Positions 15,543 through 25,433 of a stretch of 44,331 bases of DNA are shown in pieces (position 1 is the stretch's first letter; every line of letters starts with the position of its first letter). Below the pieces are notes generated by a model. It made no database searches. It had not been told where the DNA came from and worked only from the letters and a program-made list of their open reading frames with translations. Source of the stretch: Prevotellaceae bacterium UBA4359. GTDB taxonomy: Bacteria; Bacteroidota; Bacteroidia; Bacteroidales; Bacteroidaceae. The DNA lies in the NCBI GenBank assembly GCA_002393555.1, contig DGSP01000004.1, forward strand, positions 1-44,331, in the 5' to 3' direction. Position numbers and translations under genes: made by a program.

Positions 15543-18500
15543 ATGTCTCAAATCATCAACAATCGAGTAAACTTTGCCACCGTAAAGAACCCGATGCCAT
15601 ATCCAGACTTCTTGGACGTGCAACTTAAGTCGTTCAGAGATTTCCTTCAGTTGGACACTCCACCTGAGAAGCGCAAGAACGACGGTCTTTACAAGGTGTT
15701 TGCAGAGAATTTCCCCATTGCAGATACGCGCAATAACTTTGTGCTTGAATTTTTGGACTATTATATTGATGCTCCACGTTATTCCATCGAGGAGTGTCTG
15801 GAACGCGGTCTGACCTACAGCGTTCCTTTGAAGGCCAAACTCAAACTTTATTGCTCTGACCCAGATCACGAAGACTTTGACACCGTCATCCAGGACGTGT
15901 TCTTGGGTTCCATCCCATACATGACAGACAATGGTACATTCGTCATCAATGGTGCCGAACGTGTCGTTGTTTCTCAGTTGCACCGTTCTCCAGGCGTGTT
16001 CTTCGGTTCGAGTGTGCATGCTAACGGAACTCCGCTTTTCTCTGCTCGTATCATCCCCTTCAAGGGTTCTTGGATAGAGTTTGCTACTGACATCAACAAT
16101 GTGATGTATGCCTACATCGACCGTAAGAAGAAATTGCCAGTGACAACTCTTCTTCGTGCCATTGGTTTCGAGAACGATAAAGACATCTTGGACATCTTTA
16201 ATCTGTCTGATGAAATTAAGGTGACCGATGCCAACCTCAAAAAGGCAAAGGGCCGCAAACTCGCAGCGCGTATTCTTCAGTCGTGGAATGAGGACTTTGT
16301 GGACGAAGATACAGGCGAGGTGGTTTCCATCGAACGCAATGAGATTGTGGTTGACCGTGACAATGTGATAGATGATGATGTCATTGAGAAGATCATTGAT
16401 TCAGGTGTGGAGACCATTCTGGTGCAGCGTGAAGATGCCAACACGGCAGACTTCTCCATCATTTTCAATACACTGCAGAAAGACCCCAGCAACTCGGAGA
16501 AGGAGGCCATCACATACGTGTATCGCCAACTGCGCAATGCAGACCCTGCTGATGATGCTTCTGCTCGCGAAGTCATCAACGGACTTTTCTTCTCCGATAA
16601 GCGTTATGACCTTGGCGATGTGGGCCGTTACCGTATCAACAGAAAGTTGAATCTTTCCATTGATCCGGAGATTCGTGTCTTGACCAAGGAGGACATTATA
16701 GAGATTATCAAGTATCTGGTCGAGTTGGCTAACTCGAAGGCTGTTGTCGATGATATCGACCACCTTTCCAATCGTCGTGTGCGTACTGTAGGCGAACAAC
16801 TTTCCAATCAGTTCGCGAGTGGTCTTTCTCGTATGAGCCGCACGATTCGTGAACGTATGAATGTGCGTGACAATGAGGTGTTCTCGCCTACCGACTTGAT
16901 TAACGCAAAGACTATTTCCAGCGTCATCAACTCTTTCTTCGGAACGAACCCTCTGTCGCAGTTCATGGATCAGACGAACCCATTGGCCGAGGTGACTCAC
17001 AAGCGTCGTCTTTCCGCTCTTGGTCCTGGTGGTCTTTCGCGTGAGCGTGCAGGTTTCGAGGTGCGTGACGTACACTATACTCACTATGGTCGTCTGTGTC
17101 CTATCGAGTCGCCTGAAGGTCCTAACATCGGTCTGATTTCTTCTCTTTGTGTCTATGCAAAGATTAACAACCTCGGCTTCATCGAGACTCCTTACCGCAA
17201 GGTGATTGATGGTGTGGCCGACATCAACAATGACCATATTGTATATCTCTCTGCAGAAGAGGAGGAGAACAAGATAATCGGTCAAGGCAATGCACCCTTG
17301 AAAGATGATGGCCATTTCATCCGCAAGGTGGTGAAGTGCCGTCAGGATGCCGACTATCCCGTAGTGCCTCCCACAGAGGTCGATTATATGGATGTGGCTC
17401 CCCAGCAGATTGCCTCTATCGCAGCAGCGCTCATCCCATTCCTTGAGCATGACGATGCCCACCGTGCACTCATGGGTTCGAACATGATGCGCCAGGCCGT
17501 TCCGTTGATTCGTACAGAAGCCCCAATCGTCGGTACAGGCATCGAGAAACAGGTGTGTGAGGATTCTCGCACGATGATTGTTGCCGAAGGTGATGGCGTG
17601 GTTGAGTATGTAGATGCAACAACCATCCGTATTCTCTATAATCGTACAGAAGACGAAGAGTTTGTAAGTTTCGAACCTGCTCTCAAGGAATATAAGATTC
17701 CCAAATTCCGCCGCACTAACCAGAACATGACCATCGACCTTCGTCCTATCTGCGACCGTGGTCAGCATGTGAAGAAGGGTGACATCCTTACCGAAGGTTA
17801 TGCTACAGAAGCAGGTGAGTTGGCTCTTGGCCGCAACCTTCTTGTGGCCTACATGCCTTGGAAAGGTTATAACTACGAGGATGCCATTGTGCTCAACGAG
17901 CGTGTGGTGCGTGAGGACTTGCTCACCTCTGTGCATGTAGATGAATACTCACTCGAAGTGCGCGAGACCAAGCGTGGTGTGGAGGAACTCACTGCCGACA
18001 TTCCAAACGTAAGTGAGGATGCTACCAAAGACCTCGACGAGAATGGTATCGTTCGTGTGGGTGCCCGCATCGAACCTGGCGATATCCTCATTGGTAAGAT
18101 TACGCCGAAGGGAGAGTCTGATCCAACGCCGGAAGAGAAACTGCTTCGTGCCATCTTCGGCGATAAGGCTGGCGATGTGAAGGATGCCTCTCTCAAAGCA
18201 ACACCCTCGCTTTCAGGAGTCGTGATTGATAAGAAACTTTTCTCGAAGGCCATCAAGACCCGTGCGTCGAAGGCTGAAGACAAGAAGATTCTTCCCAAGT
18301 ATGACCAAGAGTATCAAGACAAGATGGACGGCCTTAAGGAAATCCTCATCGACAAGATTCTTGAACTCACGGCTGGCAAGAAGTCGAAAGGTGTTAAAGA
18401 CTATATGGGTGCCGACATCATTCCTACAGGTGCCAAGTTCATCGCAGGTGCTCTCCACAACATCGATTATACAGCCGTTCAACTCTCTGGATGGACTGCC

Positions 18501-19352
18501 GATGAACACACCAATGAACTGATTCGACAGTTGGTCATCAACTACCTCAAGCAGTACAAGATACTGGCCGCAGAACTCCATCGCAAGAAGTTTGCGCTGA
18601 CCATAGGTGACGAACTTCCATCAGGCATCATTCAGATGGCTAAGGTCTATATAGCCAAGAAGCGTAAGATTGGTGTTGGCGATAAGATGGCAGGCCGTCA
18701 CGGTAACAAAGGTATTGTTTCCAAGGTGGTTCGTCAGGAAGACATGCCATTCCTCGAAGATGGAACACCAGTTGATATCGTGCTCAACCCGCTGGGTGTG
18801 CCTTCACGTATGAACATCGGTCAGATCTTCGAGACAGTGCTTGGTGCTGCCGGAAAGAAACTCGGTGTGAAGTTCTCCACTCCTATCTTCGATGGTGCTC
18901 GCCTCGAAGACCTCTGCGAATGGACCGATAAGGCCGGTCTCCCACGCTACGGACGTACTTACCTCTACAACGGTGAAACAGGACTCCGTTTCGACCAGCC
19001 GGCAACAGTCGGTGTGACCTACATGCTGAAACTCGGTCACATGGTCGAGGACAAGATGCACGCACGTTCCATCGGTCCTTACTCTCTTATCACTCAACAG
19101 CCACTTGGTGGTAAAGCCCAGTTTGGTGGTCAGCGTTTCGGAGAAATGGAGGTTTGGGCACTCGAGGCATTCGGTGCGGCACATGTTCTTCAAGAGATCC
19201 TTACGATTAAGTCAGATGATGTCAACGGCCGTAGCAAGGCCTATGAAGCCATCGTGAAGGGCGACCCAATGCCAACTCCTGGCATCCCCGAGTCACTCAA
19301 CGTGCTTCTCCACGAACTTCGTGGCCTCGGTCTTAGCATCTCATTGGATTAA
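15543..19352 (+). CDS. rpoB: DNA-directed RNA polymerase subunit beta
   Basis: 1269 residues, the typical Bacteroidetes size. Seen: the rifampicin cluster I from about residue 472 (SQFMDQTNPLAEVTHKRRLS) with the wild-type Asp, His and Ser at the usual resistance positions; YTHYGRLCPIESPEGPNIGL; the GDKMAGRHGNKG motif; and the C-terminal ending HVLQEILTIKSDDVNGR, then ESLNVLLHELRGLGL. It forms the catalytic core with beta prime. A terminator lies upstream, so readthrough or an internal promoter must supply rpoBC transcription. Confidence 0.98.
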   Translation: MSQIINNRVNFATVKNPMPYPDFLDVQLKSFRDFLQLDTPPEKRKNDGLYKVFAENFPIADTRNNFVLEFLDYYIDAPRYSIEECLERGLTYSVPLKAKLKLYCSDPDHEDFDTVIQDVFLGSIPYMTDNGTFVINGAERVVVSQLHRSPGVFFGSSVHANGTPLFSARIIPFKGSWIEFATDINNVMYAYIDRKKKLPVTTLLRAIGFENDKDILDIFNLSDEIKVTDANLKKAKGRKLAARILQSWNEDFVDEDTGEVVSIERNEIVVDRDNVIDDDVIEKIIDSGVETILVQREDANTADFSIIFNTLQKDPSNSEKEAITYVYRQLRNADPADDASAREVINGLFFSDKRYDLGDVGRYRINRKLNLSIDPEIRVLTKEDIIEIIKYLVELANSKAVVDDIDHLSNRRVRTVGEQLSNQFASGLSRMSRTIRERMNVRDNEVFSPTDLINAKTISSVINSFFGTNPLSQFMDQTNPLAEVTHKRRLSALGPGGLSRERAGFEVRDVHYTHYGRLCPIESPEGPNIGLISSLCVYAKINNLGFIETPYRKVIDGVADINNDHIVYLSAEEEENKIIGQGNAPLKDDGHFIRKVVKCRQDADYPVVPPTEVDYMDVAPQQIASIAAALIPFLEHDDAHRALMGSNMMRQAVPLIRTEAPIVGTGIEKQVCEDSRTMIVAEGDGVVEYVDATTIRILYNRTEDEEFVSFEPALKEYKIPKFRRTNQNMTIDLRPICDRGQHVKKGDILTEGYATEAGELALGRNLLVAYMPWKGYNYEDAIVLNERVVREDLLTSVHVDEYSLEVRETKRGVEELTADIPNVSEDATKDLDENGIVRVGARIEPGDILIGKITPKGESDPTPEEKLLRAIFGDKAGDVKDASLKATPSLSGVVIDKKLFSKAIKTRASKAEDKKILPKYDQEYQDKMDGLKEILIDKILELTAGKKSKGVKDYMGADIIPTGAKFIAGALHNIDYTAVQLSGWTADEHTNELIRQLVINYLKQYKILAAELHRKKFALTIGDELPSGIIQMAKVYIAKKRKIGVGDKMAGRHGNKGIVSKVVRQEDMPFLEDGTPVDIVLNPLGVPSRMNIGQIFETVLGAAGKKLGVKFSTPIFDGARLEDLCEWTDKAGLPRYGRTYLYNGETGLRFDQPATVGVTYMLKLGHMVEDKMHARSIGPYSLITQQPLGGKAQFGGQRFGEMEVWALEAFGAAHVLQEILTIKSDDVNGRSKAYEAIVKGDPMPTPGIPESLNVLLHELRGLGLSISLD

Positions 19353-19362
19353 TAAATATCAT

Positions 19363-19397
19363 CGGTCATACGGTCGCGCGGTCGTGCGGTCATACGG
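19363..19397. repeat. 8-bp tandem repeat between rpoB and rpoC
   Basis: Four tandem 8-bp units, CGGTCATA, CGGTCGCG, CGGTCGTG and CGGTCATA, are followed by a partial CGG. They occupy the first part of the 107-base rpoB-rpoC gap and are far richer in G and C than the surrounding gap sequence. Confidence 0.88.
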
Positions 19398-19400
19398 CTC

Positions 19401-19445
19401 CTCAAACCGTAGAACCTCAAACCGTAGAACCTCAAACCGTAAAAA
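19401..19445. repeat. 15-bp tandem repeat between rpoB and rpoC
   Basis: Two perfect units of CTCAAACCGTAGAAC (19401-19415, 19416-19430) and a third degenerate unit CTCAAACCGTAAAAA (19431-19445). The ACCGT in each unit is complementary to the ACGGT in the preceding 8-bp repeats, so the transcript could fold several alternative hairpins just before rpoC. Confidence 0.92.
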
Positions 19446-19459
19446 CAGATATATATAAC

Positions 19460-22400
19460 ATGGCTTTTAAGAAAGAATCAAAAATCAAGAATAACTTCAC
19501 AAAAATCACCATCAGCCTTGCATCTCCAGAGGAAATCCTCGAGAACAGTTGTGGTGAGGTGCTGAAGCCAGAAACCATCAACTACCGCACCTATAAGCCT
19601 GAGCGCGACGGCCTTTTCTGCGAGCGCATCTTTGGTCCCACCAAGGACTATGAGTGCCATTGTGGCAAGTATAAGCGCATACGCTATAAAGGCATCGTCT
19701 GCGACCGATGCGGTGTGGAGGTGACAGAAAAGAAAGTGCGCCGTGAACGTACAGGCCACATCGCACTCGTTGTGCCAGTTGCTCACATCTGGTACTTCCG
19801 CTCATTGCCCAACAAGATAGGCTATCTTCTTGGTCTTCCCACCAAGAAACTTGATGCCGTCATCTACTACGAGCGCTACATCATCATCCAGCCTGGTATA
19901 GCAGAGGATGAAGAGAAGAACATCCTCAAAGGCGAACTCCTCTCCGAGGAAGAATATTATGACATCGTCGATAATCTCGACCCTGCAAATGAGCAACTTC
20001 CCGATGATGACCCCGACAAGTTCATTGCCATGATGGGTGCAGAAGCCATCGAGTATATGCTCAAGCGCATAGACCTCGACCACTTGGCCAACGAACTTCG
20101 TGCTGCTGCCGACAAGGATGGTTCTGTTCAGCGCAAGACCGAAGCCCTCAAGCGTTTGCAGGTGGTAGAGTCTTTCCGTGCCAGCAAGGGCAAGAGCCGT
20201 CCAGAGTGGATGATTATGCACAACATCCCGGTGACTCCTCCCGACCTTCGTCCTTTGGTGCCACTGGATGGTGGACGTTTTGCCACATCTGACCTCAACG
20301 ACCTTTATCGTCGTGTCATCATCCGCAACAACCGTCTCAAGCGACTCATCGAAATCAAGGCTCCCGATGTGATTCTCCGCAACGAGAAACGTATGCTTCA
20401 GGAAGCCGTTGACTCTCTTTTCGACAACTCTCGCAAGAGCAGTGCTGTGAAAAGCGAGAGCAACCGTCCGCTCAAGTCACTCTCCGATGCCCTCAAAGGT
20501 AAGCAGGGACGTTTCCGTCAGAACCTTCTCGGTAAGCGTGTTGACTACTCCGCACGTTCCGTGATTGTCGTCGGTCCTGAACTGAACATGGGTGAGTGTG
20601 GTCTGCCTAAACTCATGGCTGCAGAACTCTACAAGCCCTTCGTCATCCGCAAACTCATCGAGCGTGGCATTGTCAAGACCGTCAAGTCCGCTAAAAAGAT
20701 AGTCGATCGCCGCGACCCAGTGGTGTGGGACATCCTCGAATACGTGATGAAGGGTCACCCTGTACTGCTCAACCGTGCACCTACGCTGCACCGTCTGGGT
20801 ATTCAGGCTTTCCAGCCACGCATGATTGAGGGTAAGGCCATCCAACTTCACCCACTTGCATGTACAGCGTTCAACGCCGACTTCGACGGTGACCAGATGG
20901 CTGTCCATCTTCCCCTTTCCAACGAGGCAATCCTTGAGGCTCAACTCCTCATGCTCCAGTCTCACAACATCCTCTCGCCAGCCAGTGGTGACCCTATCAC
21001 CGTACCTTCTCAGGACATGGTGCTCGGTCTCTACTACATCTCCAAGATTCGTCCGGGCGCAAAGGGTGAAGGACTCACCTTCTATGGCCCAGAAGAGGCC
21101 ATCATCGCCTACAACGAAGGCAAGGTGGATGTGCATGCACTGATTAAGTGCCTCGTCAAAGACATTGATGCCGAAGGCAATCCCATCAAGCATATCGTCG
21201 AGACCACTGTAGGCCGTATCATCATCAACGATGTGGTGCCTGAAGAAATTGGTTTCGTCAACGAAGTAATCGGCAAGAAAGCCCTCAAGAAAGTCATCAC
21301 CCGTGTCATCAAGGGTGTCGGTATGGCTCGTGCCTGCGAGTTCCTCGATGGTATCAAGAACCTTGGTTACCGCAAGGCATACGAAGGCGGACTTTCCTTC
21401 GTGCTCGACGACATCATCATTCCGGCCGAGAAAGAGCAGATTGTTCAGGACGGTCACGATGCCGTTGACCAGATTACCGCAAACTATCAGATGGGTCTTA
21501 TCACCGACAAGGACCGCTACCAGCAGGTGGTGGAGACTTGGACGAAGGTGAACGAGTCGCTGAAGAAGACCCTCATGAAGCAGATGACCGAAGCCGACCA
21601 AGGCTTCAACGCCGTCTTCATGATGCTCGACTCTGGCGCCCGTGGTTCTGCCGACCAGATTGCACAGTTGGCTGGCATGCGTGGTCTGATGGCCAAGCCT
21701 CAGAAAGCCGGTGCTTCCGATAACAACATCATCGAGAACCCCATCCTTTCTAACTTTAAGGAAGGTATGTCCGTGCTCGAATACTTCATCTCTACCCACG
21801 GTGCCCGTAAGGGTCTGGCCGACACCGCCTTGAAGACGGCTGATGCTGGTTACCTCACCCGTCGTCTTGTCGATGTGTCTCACGATGTCATCATCAACGA
21901 AGAGGACTGTGGCACACTCCGTGGCTTGATTTGTACTGCCCTCAAAGACGGCGACCGCGTGGTGGCATCTTTGTCCGAGCGCATCCTGGGCCGTGTGTCT
22001 GTTCACGACATCGTCAATCCTCAGAACAACGAACTCATCGTGGCCAGTGGCGAAGAAATCACCGACCGTCTGGCAGCCGAAATCGAAGCCTGTGGCATTG
22101 AGAGCGTGGAGATTCGTTCCGTGCTCACCTGCGAAAGCAAGAAGGGTGTCTGCATGAAGTGCTACGGGCGCAACCTCGCCACCCAGCGCATGGTGCAGAA
22201 GGGCGAGGCCGTCGGTGTCATTGCTGCACAAGCCATTGGTGAGCCAGGTACACAGTTGACTCTCCGTACATTCCACGCCGGTGGTGTGGCAGGTAACGCT
22301 GCTGCCAACGCCCAGATTAAGGCCAAGAACAAGTCGAGAATCGAGATAGACGAACTCCGCACCGTCGCACGTCCTACGGCTGAACATCCTGACGGACAGG

Positions 22401-23764
22401 TGGTTGTAGGTCGTCTGGCCGAACTCCGTTTCATCGATCTCAACACAGGCATCGTGCTTTCCACCGTGCCAGTGCCATACGGTGCCAACCTCTACGCCAA
22501 CTCTGGCGACACAGTTGAGGCAGGTCAGGTCATTGCCGACTGGGATCCTTTCAACTCTGTCATCGTCACCGAGTTCGACGGTGTGGCTCAGTTCGAAGGT
22601 GTGAAGGAAGGTCTTACCTACCGCGTCGATGTCGATGAAACCACCGGTCTGCGCGACCTCATCGTCACCGAAGCCAAAGACCGTGCAGCAGTACCTTACT
22701 GCCACATCCTCAACGCCCCCGAAGGCGACCTGCTCCGCACCTACTCCTTCCCCATCAATGGCCACATCGTGGTTGAAGATGGCCAGAAACTCAAGGCAGG
22801 CGACATCCTCGTCAAGATTCCACGCTCAGTAGCCAAGGCAGGCGACATCACGGGTGGTCTCCCACGTGTGACCGAGTTGTTCGAGGCGCGCAACCCCTCC
22901 AATCCTGCCGTTGTGGCCGAAATCGATGGAGAGGTGACGATGGGCAAGGTGAAGCGTGGCAACCGCGAAATCATCCTCACTTCCAAGGTGGGCGATGTGC
23001 GCAAGTACCTCGTGCCACTGTCTAAGCAAATCCTGGTGCAGGAGAACGACTACGTGCGTGCCGGCACACCGCTTTCTGATGGTGCCATCACGCCAGCCGA
23101 CATCCTCGCCATCAAGGGTCCCACTGCCGTGCAGGAGTACATTGTCAACCAGGTGCAAGACGTTTATCGTATGCAGGGCGTGTCCATCAACGACAAGCAC
23201 TTCGAAATCATCGTGCGCCAGATGATGCGCAAGGTGAAGATTGAAGACGCAGGTGACACCCGCTTCCTCGAAGAGGGCATCGTTGACAAACTCGACTTCC
23301 TCGAGGAGAACGACCGCATCTGGGGCAAGAAGTTCGTCACCGATGCAGGCGACTCCGAGACGCTGGAGCCAGGTATGATTATCACCGCCCGCAAACTGCG
23401 CGACGAGAACTCCATGCTCAAGCGTCGCGACCTCAAACTCGTTCAGACTCGCGATGCCATCCCTGCCACATCCGTGCAGATTCTGCAAGGTATCACCCGT
23501 GCAGGCTTGGGCAGCAAGTCCTTCATGTCTTCTGCATCATTCCAGGAGACCACGAAGGTGCTCAACGAGGCCGCCATCTGTGGCAAGAGCGACTCGCTCG
23601 AAGGCATGAAGGAGAACGTGATTTCCGGTCACCTCATCCCTGCCGGTACGGGTATGCGCGACTTCGACAAAATCATCGTTGGTGCCAAAGAAGACTTCCA
23701 GACCGTCGAGCGTCGTCCCTTCGATGCCGACATGGTATTCTCTTCCTTCGACAACGAGTTCTAA
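19460..23764 (+). CDS. rpoC: DNA-directed RNA polymerase subunit beta prime
   Basis: 1434 residues, the typical Bacteroidetes size. Seen: the N-terminal zinc site (CHCGKYKRIRYKGIVCDRCG), LLGKRVDYSARSVIVVGPEL, the catalytic Mg-binding NADFDGD at about 472-478, LDSGARGSADQIAQLAGMRG, the second zinc site around CESKKGVCMKCYG, the trigger-loop region QAIGEPGTQLTLRTFHAGG, and a C-terminal end in DMVFSSFDNEF. It follows rpoB after 107 bases of tandem repeats and ends before a strong terminator. Confidence 0.98.
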   Translation: MAFKKESKIKNNFTKITISLASPEEILENSCGEVLKPETINYRTYKPERDGLFCERIFGPTKDYECHCGKYKRIRYKGIVCDRCGVEVTEKKVRRERTGHIALVVPVAHIWYFRSLPNKIGYLLGLPTKKLDAVIYYERYIIIQPGIAEDEEKNILKGELLSEEEYYDIVDNLDPANEQLPDDDPDKFIAMMGAEAIEYMLKRIDLDHLANELRAAADKDGSVQRKTEALKRLQVVESFRASKGKSRPEWMIMHNIPVTPPDLRPLVPLDGGRFATSDLNDLYRRVIIRNNRLKRLIEIKAPDVILRNEKRMLQEAVDSLFDNSRKSSAVKSESNRPLKSLSDALKGKQGRFRQNLLGKRVDYSARSVIVVGPELNMGECGLPKLMAAELYKPFVIRKLIERGIVKTVKSAKKIVDRRDPVVWDILEYVMKGHPVLLNRAPTLHRLGIQAFQPRMIEGKAIQLHPLACTAFNADFDGDQMAVHLPLSNEAILEAQLLMLQSHNILSPASGDPITVPSQDMVLGLYYISKIRPGAKGEGLTFYGPEEAIIAYNEGKVDVHALIKCLVKDIDAEGNPIKHIVETTVGRIIINDVVPEEIGFVNEVIGKKALKKVITRVIKGVGMARACEFLDGIKNLGYRKAYEGGLSFVLDDIIIPAEKEQIVQDGHDAVDQITANYQMGLITDKDRYQQVVETWTKVNESLKKTLMKQMTEADQGFNAVFMMLDSGARGSADQIAQLAGMRGLMAKPQKAGASDNNIIENPILSNFKEGMSVLEYFISTHGARKGLADTALKTADAGYLTRRLVDVSHDVIINEEDCGTLRGLICTALKDGDRVVASLSERILGRVSVHDIVNPQNNELIVASGEEITDRLAAEIEACGIESVEIRSVLTCESKKGVCMKCYGRNLATQRMVQKGEAVGVIAAQAIGEPGTQLTLRTFHAGGVAGNAAANAQIKAKNKSRIEIDELRTVARPTAEHPDGQVVVGRLAELRFIDLNTGIVLSTVPVPYGANLYANSGDTVEAGQVIADWDPFNSVIVTEFDGVAQFEGVKEGLTYRVDVDETTGLRDLIVTEAKDRAAVPYCHILNAPEGDLLRTYSFPINGHIVVEDGQKLKAGDILVKIPRSVAKAGDITGGLPRVTELFEARNPSNPAVVAEIDGEVTMGKVKRGNREIILTSKVGDVRKYLVPLSKQILVQENDYVRAGTPLSDGAITPADILAIKGPTAVQEYIVNQVQDVYRMQGVSINDKHFEIIVRQMMRKVKIEDAGDTRFLEEGIVDKLDFLEENDRIWGKKFVTDAGDSETLEPGMIITARKLRDENSMLKRRDLKLVQTRDAIPATSVQILQGITRAGLGSKSFMSSASFQETTKVLNEAAICGKSDSLEGMKENVISGHLIPAGTGMRDFDKIIVGAKEDFQTVERRPFDADMVFSSFDNEF

Positions 23765-23793
23765 TCGAACCAACTCACATCTTAATATATAGA

Positions 23794-23837
23794 AAGGTCG
23801 GGGCTGACTCCATGCGAGTCAGCCCCGACCTTTTTTT
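23794..23837 (+). terminator. strong intrinsic terminator after rpoC
   Basis: A perfect 17-bp stem, AAGGTCGGGGCTGACTC (23794-23810) with its complement (23816-23832), has a 5-base loop and runs into a T tract that ends at 23837. It ends the rpoBC transcript. The same hairpin may also stop the converging surface operon on the minus strand, where a weaker T-rich stretch follows. Confidence 0.93.
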
Positions 23838-23851
23838 GTATGTCAGTTCTG

Positions 23852-24037
23852 TCACCAAAGTTCCTCGTTGGCCTCAGCCATTTCAGAATCTTCGACTATC
23901 ATGCGCATGTGGCCTTCTGCCACATCGCCAGCCTGTCCTTGGCTGCTTGGCAGCGTAGGACTACCTACCTGAACAAGCACGGCTCCCATGTAGAGTTGTT
24001 CCACAGTCATTTGTGGGATGATATAATCCTTTTTCAT
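23852..24037 (-). CDS. small peptide at the end of the surface operon
   Basis: 61 residues starting MKKDYIIPQMTVEQLYMG; a second Met codon lies one codon upstream. The N-terminus resembles many short Bacteroidales peptides of the type MKK-x-Y-x-x-P-x-x-x-V. The rest is small and acidic (EDSEMAEANEELW) with a Gly/Ser/Pro-rich middle. No signal peptide or domain is recognised. It starts 13 bases after the stop of the cohesin-like gene and so belongs to that transcript. Function unknown. Confidence 0.55.
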   Translation of the reverse strand: MKKDYIIPQMTVEQLYMGAVLVQVGSPTLPSSQGQAGDVAEGHMRMIVEDSEMAEANEELW

Positions 24038-24050
24038 CATTTCAGTCCTT

Positions 24051-25433
24051 TCATTTTACAAGATATTTTTTCCCTTTCTGAATGTAGATACCCTTCTGGG
24101 CTGGAAGGTTCAGTTTGAGGCCGTTAGTAGAATACCAGTCGCTGCTGACTGCGTTCTGTAGTGAGCCGATGACCTCTATGCCTGTTGCCTCATTTGATGT
24201 GGTTATGCGGAAGTTGGCATAACCGCTTGGCTGTTCGCTTTTGAAGTAGGCACGGAAGGCCGGTACGGTAAAATACTCCACACCCGCACAGAACGTGTTG
24301 TTCTTGATGTAGTAGCGTGTATTGCTCTCCTCCACTGCGATGCGCTTTTCGGCGTATGTGCCCACAATCTCCATGCCTTGAGTGGTTGGTCCCTCGGCTA
24401 CATTCGTGGCAATGGCTGCATTCGTGGCCTCCATCTTGATGGTGGTGCCGTCGTTCAGCCGCTGAAACACACCTGGCTCGCCAGCCGCCAAAGCATCTAC
24501 TGCATCAAAGACAAACAGGTCACTCTGGATGTCCTTCAACTGATACAGTTGCACCTCAGCCGTACTCTCCGTGGCATAGGGTAAGCAGAGAGTACCCCAC
24601 GCGTTGGGTGCAGTCCGTTCATAGGTGGCTTGGTTGGCAGTAAAGGCGATGGGTGCAGCAAACGGATAGCCGTCGGAAATGACAAGGTTGGGACACACAC
24701 CTTCCGTCACCACGTTGCCCGTAGCCGTGGCAGCATAGGCCGATTCGGCCTTCACGTACAGTACTGCGTTCGGGTTGGCTGGAGTGAATGTCGCTCCCAT
24801 CTCATCCACATTGCGGAAGTCGTAGGCCGTTTCGTCAGTGGGAATGTCTGAGGCTACAAACGAGGGAATGTAGCCCTTTAAAATGGAAGCGTCAAACTTC
24901 TCTGGCTCACCAATCTTCACAAATGAGGTGGAAGTGACAGGATAGACTCCCGTGTGGCTATCCACACCCAGAATTGTGCCTGTAATGGTGATGGGATAGT
25001 AGCCAGGAGCCATGTCGGCGGCTGTTTCATAGTAGAAAATGAGCAGTTCACCCTCCGTGCCATCGATGGTTTCGAGGTCTGTATTGTAGATTTTGATGTA
25101 ATACCGTCCATCCGACATCTGCTTGATGTCTGTGTCGTGGTTGGGGATGAACACCCCCTTTCGGGTTTTGCCCGGAAAACGTTCCGAACTCAACTCCATC
25201 GGGTCGTAGTCCTCGCTGTTCATCAGCAGGCTCATCCCTTCGGGCAGATAGAGGTTAAACTCCAAGGCCGTGTAGGCTTGTGTGTTCACCATCTCGATGC
25301 TGAAAGTCTCATCGCTGCCTTCTTCCACTCCTGCGGTTGTGGCAAAAGGTTTGACCTGCAGCACATCCTCTGCTCTGGCTACACTCAGCGGCAAGAGCAG
25401 TAAAATCATTACTGTTTTGATTATTTTATTCAT
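24051..25433 (-). CDS. cell-surface protein with cohesin-like domain and C-terminal sorting-like tail
   Basis: 460 residues. A signal peptide (MNKIIKTVMILLLLPLSVARA) is followed at about 22-165 by a domain that looks like a cohesin: FSIEMVNTQAYTALEFNLYL, then PEGM, and GELLIFYYETAADMAPGYYP before ITITG. The middle part is unrecognised beta-rich sequence. The end, NGLKLNLPAQKGIYIQKG and KKYLVK, matches the short C-terminal tails of Prevotella-type secreted proteins thought to be type IX secretion signals. The start at 25433 puts the signal peptide first; a longer frame from 25454 would add seven basic residues. It overlaps the upstream gene by 8 bases, so the two are coupled. Cohesin identity is by eye. 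Confidence 0.65.
   Translation of the reverse strand: MNKIIKTVMILLLLPLSVARAEDVLQVKPFATTAGVEEGSDETFSIEMVNTQAYTALEFNLYLPEGMSLLMNSEDYDPMELSSERFPGKTRKGVFIPNHDTDIKQMSDGRYYIKIYNTDLETIDGTEGELLIFYYETAADMAPGYYPITITGTILGVDSHTGVYPVTSTSFVKIGEPEKFDASILKGYIPSFVASDIPTDETAYDFRNVDEMGATFTPANPNAVLYVKAESAYAATATGNVVTEGVCPNLVISDGYPFAAPIAFTANQATYERTAPNAWGTLCLPYATESTAEVQLYQLKDIQSDLFVFDAVDALAAGEPGVFQRLNDGTTIKMEATNAAIATNVAEGPTTQGMEIVGTYAEKRIAVEESNTRYYIKNNTFCAGVEYFTVPAFRAYFKSEQPSGYANFRITTSNEATGIEVIGSLQNAVSSDWYSTNGLKLNLPAQKGIYIQKGKKYLVK

Noticed and set aside
16401..17936. A 511-codon minus-strand open frame inside rpoB
   Set aside because: Antisense shadow of rpoB produced by its codon bias; no domain or start context.
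20477..22765. A 762-codon minus-strand open frame inside rpoC
   Set aside because: It is antisense to highly conserved rpoC coding sequence, has low-complexity His/Val/Asp-rich composition and no signal, promoter or family similarity.
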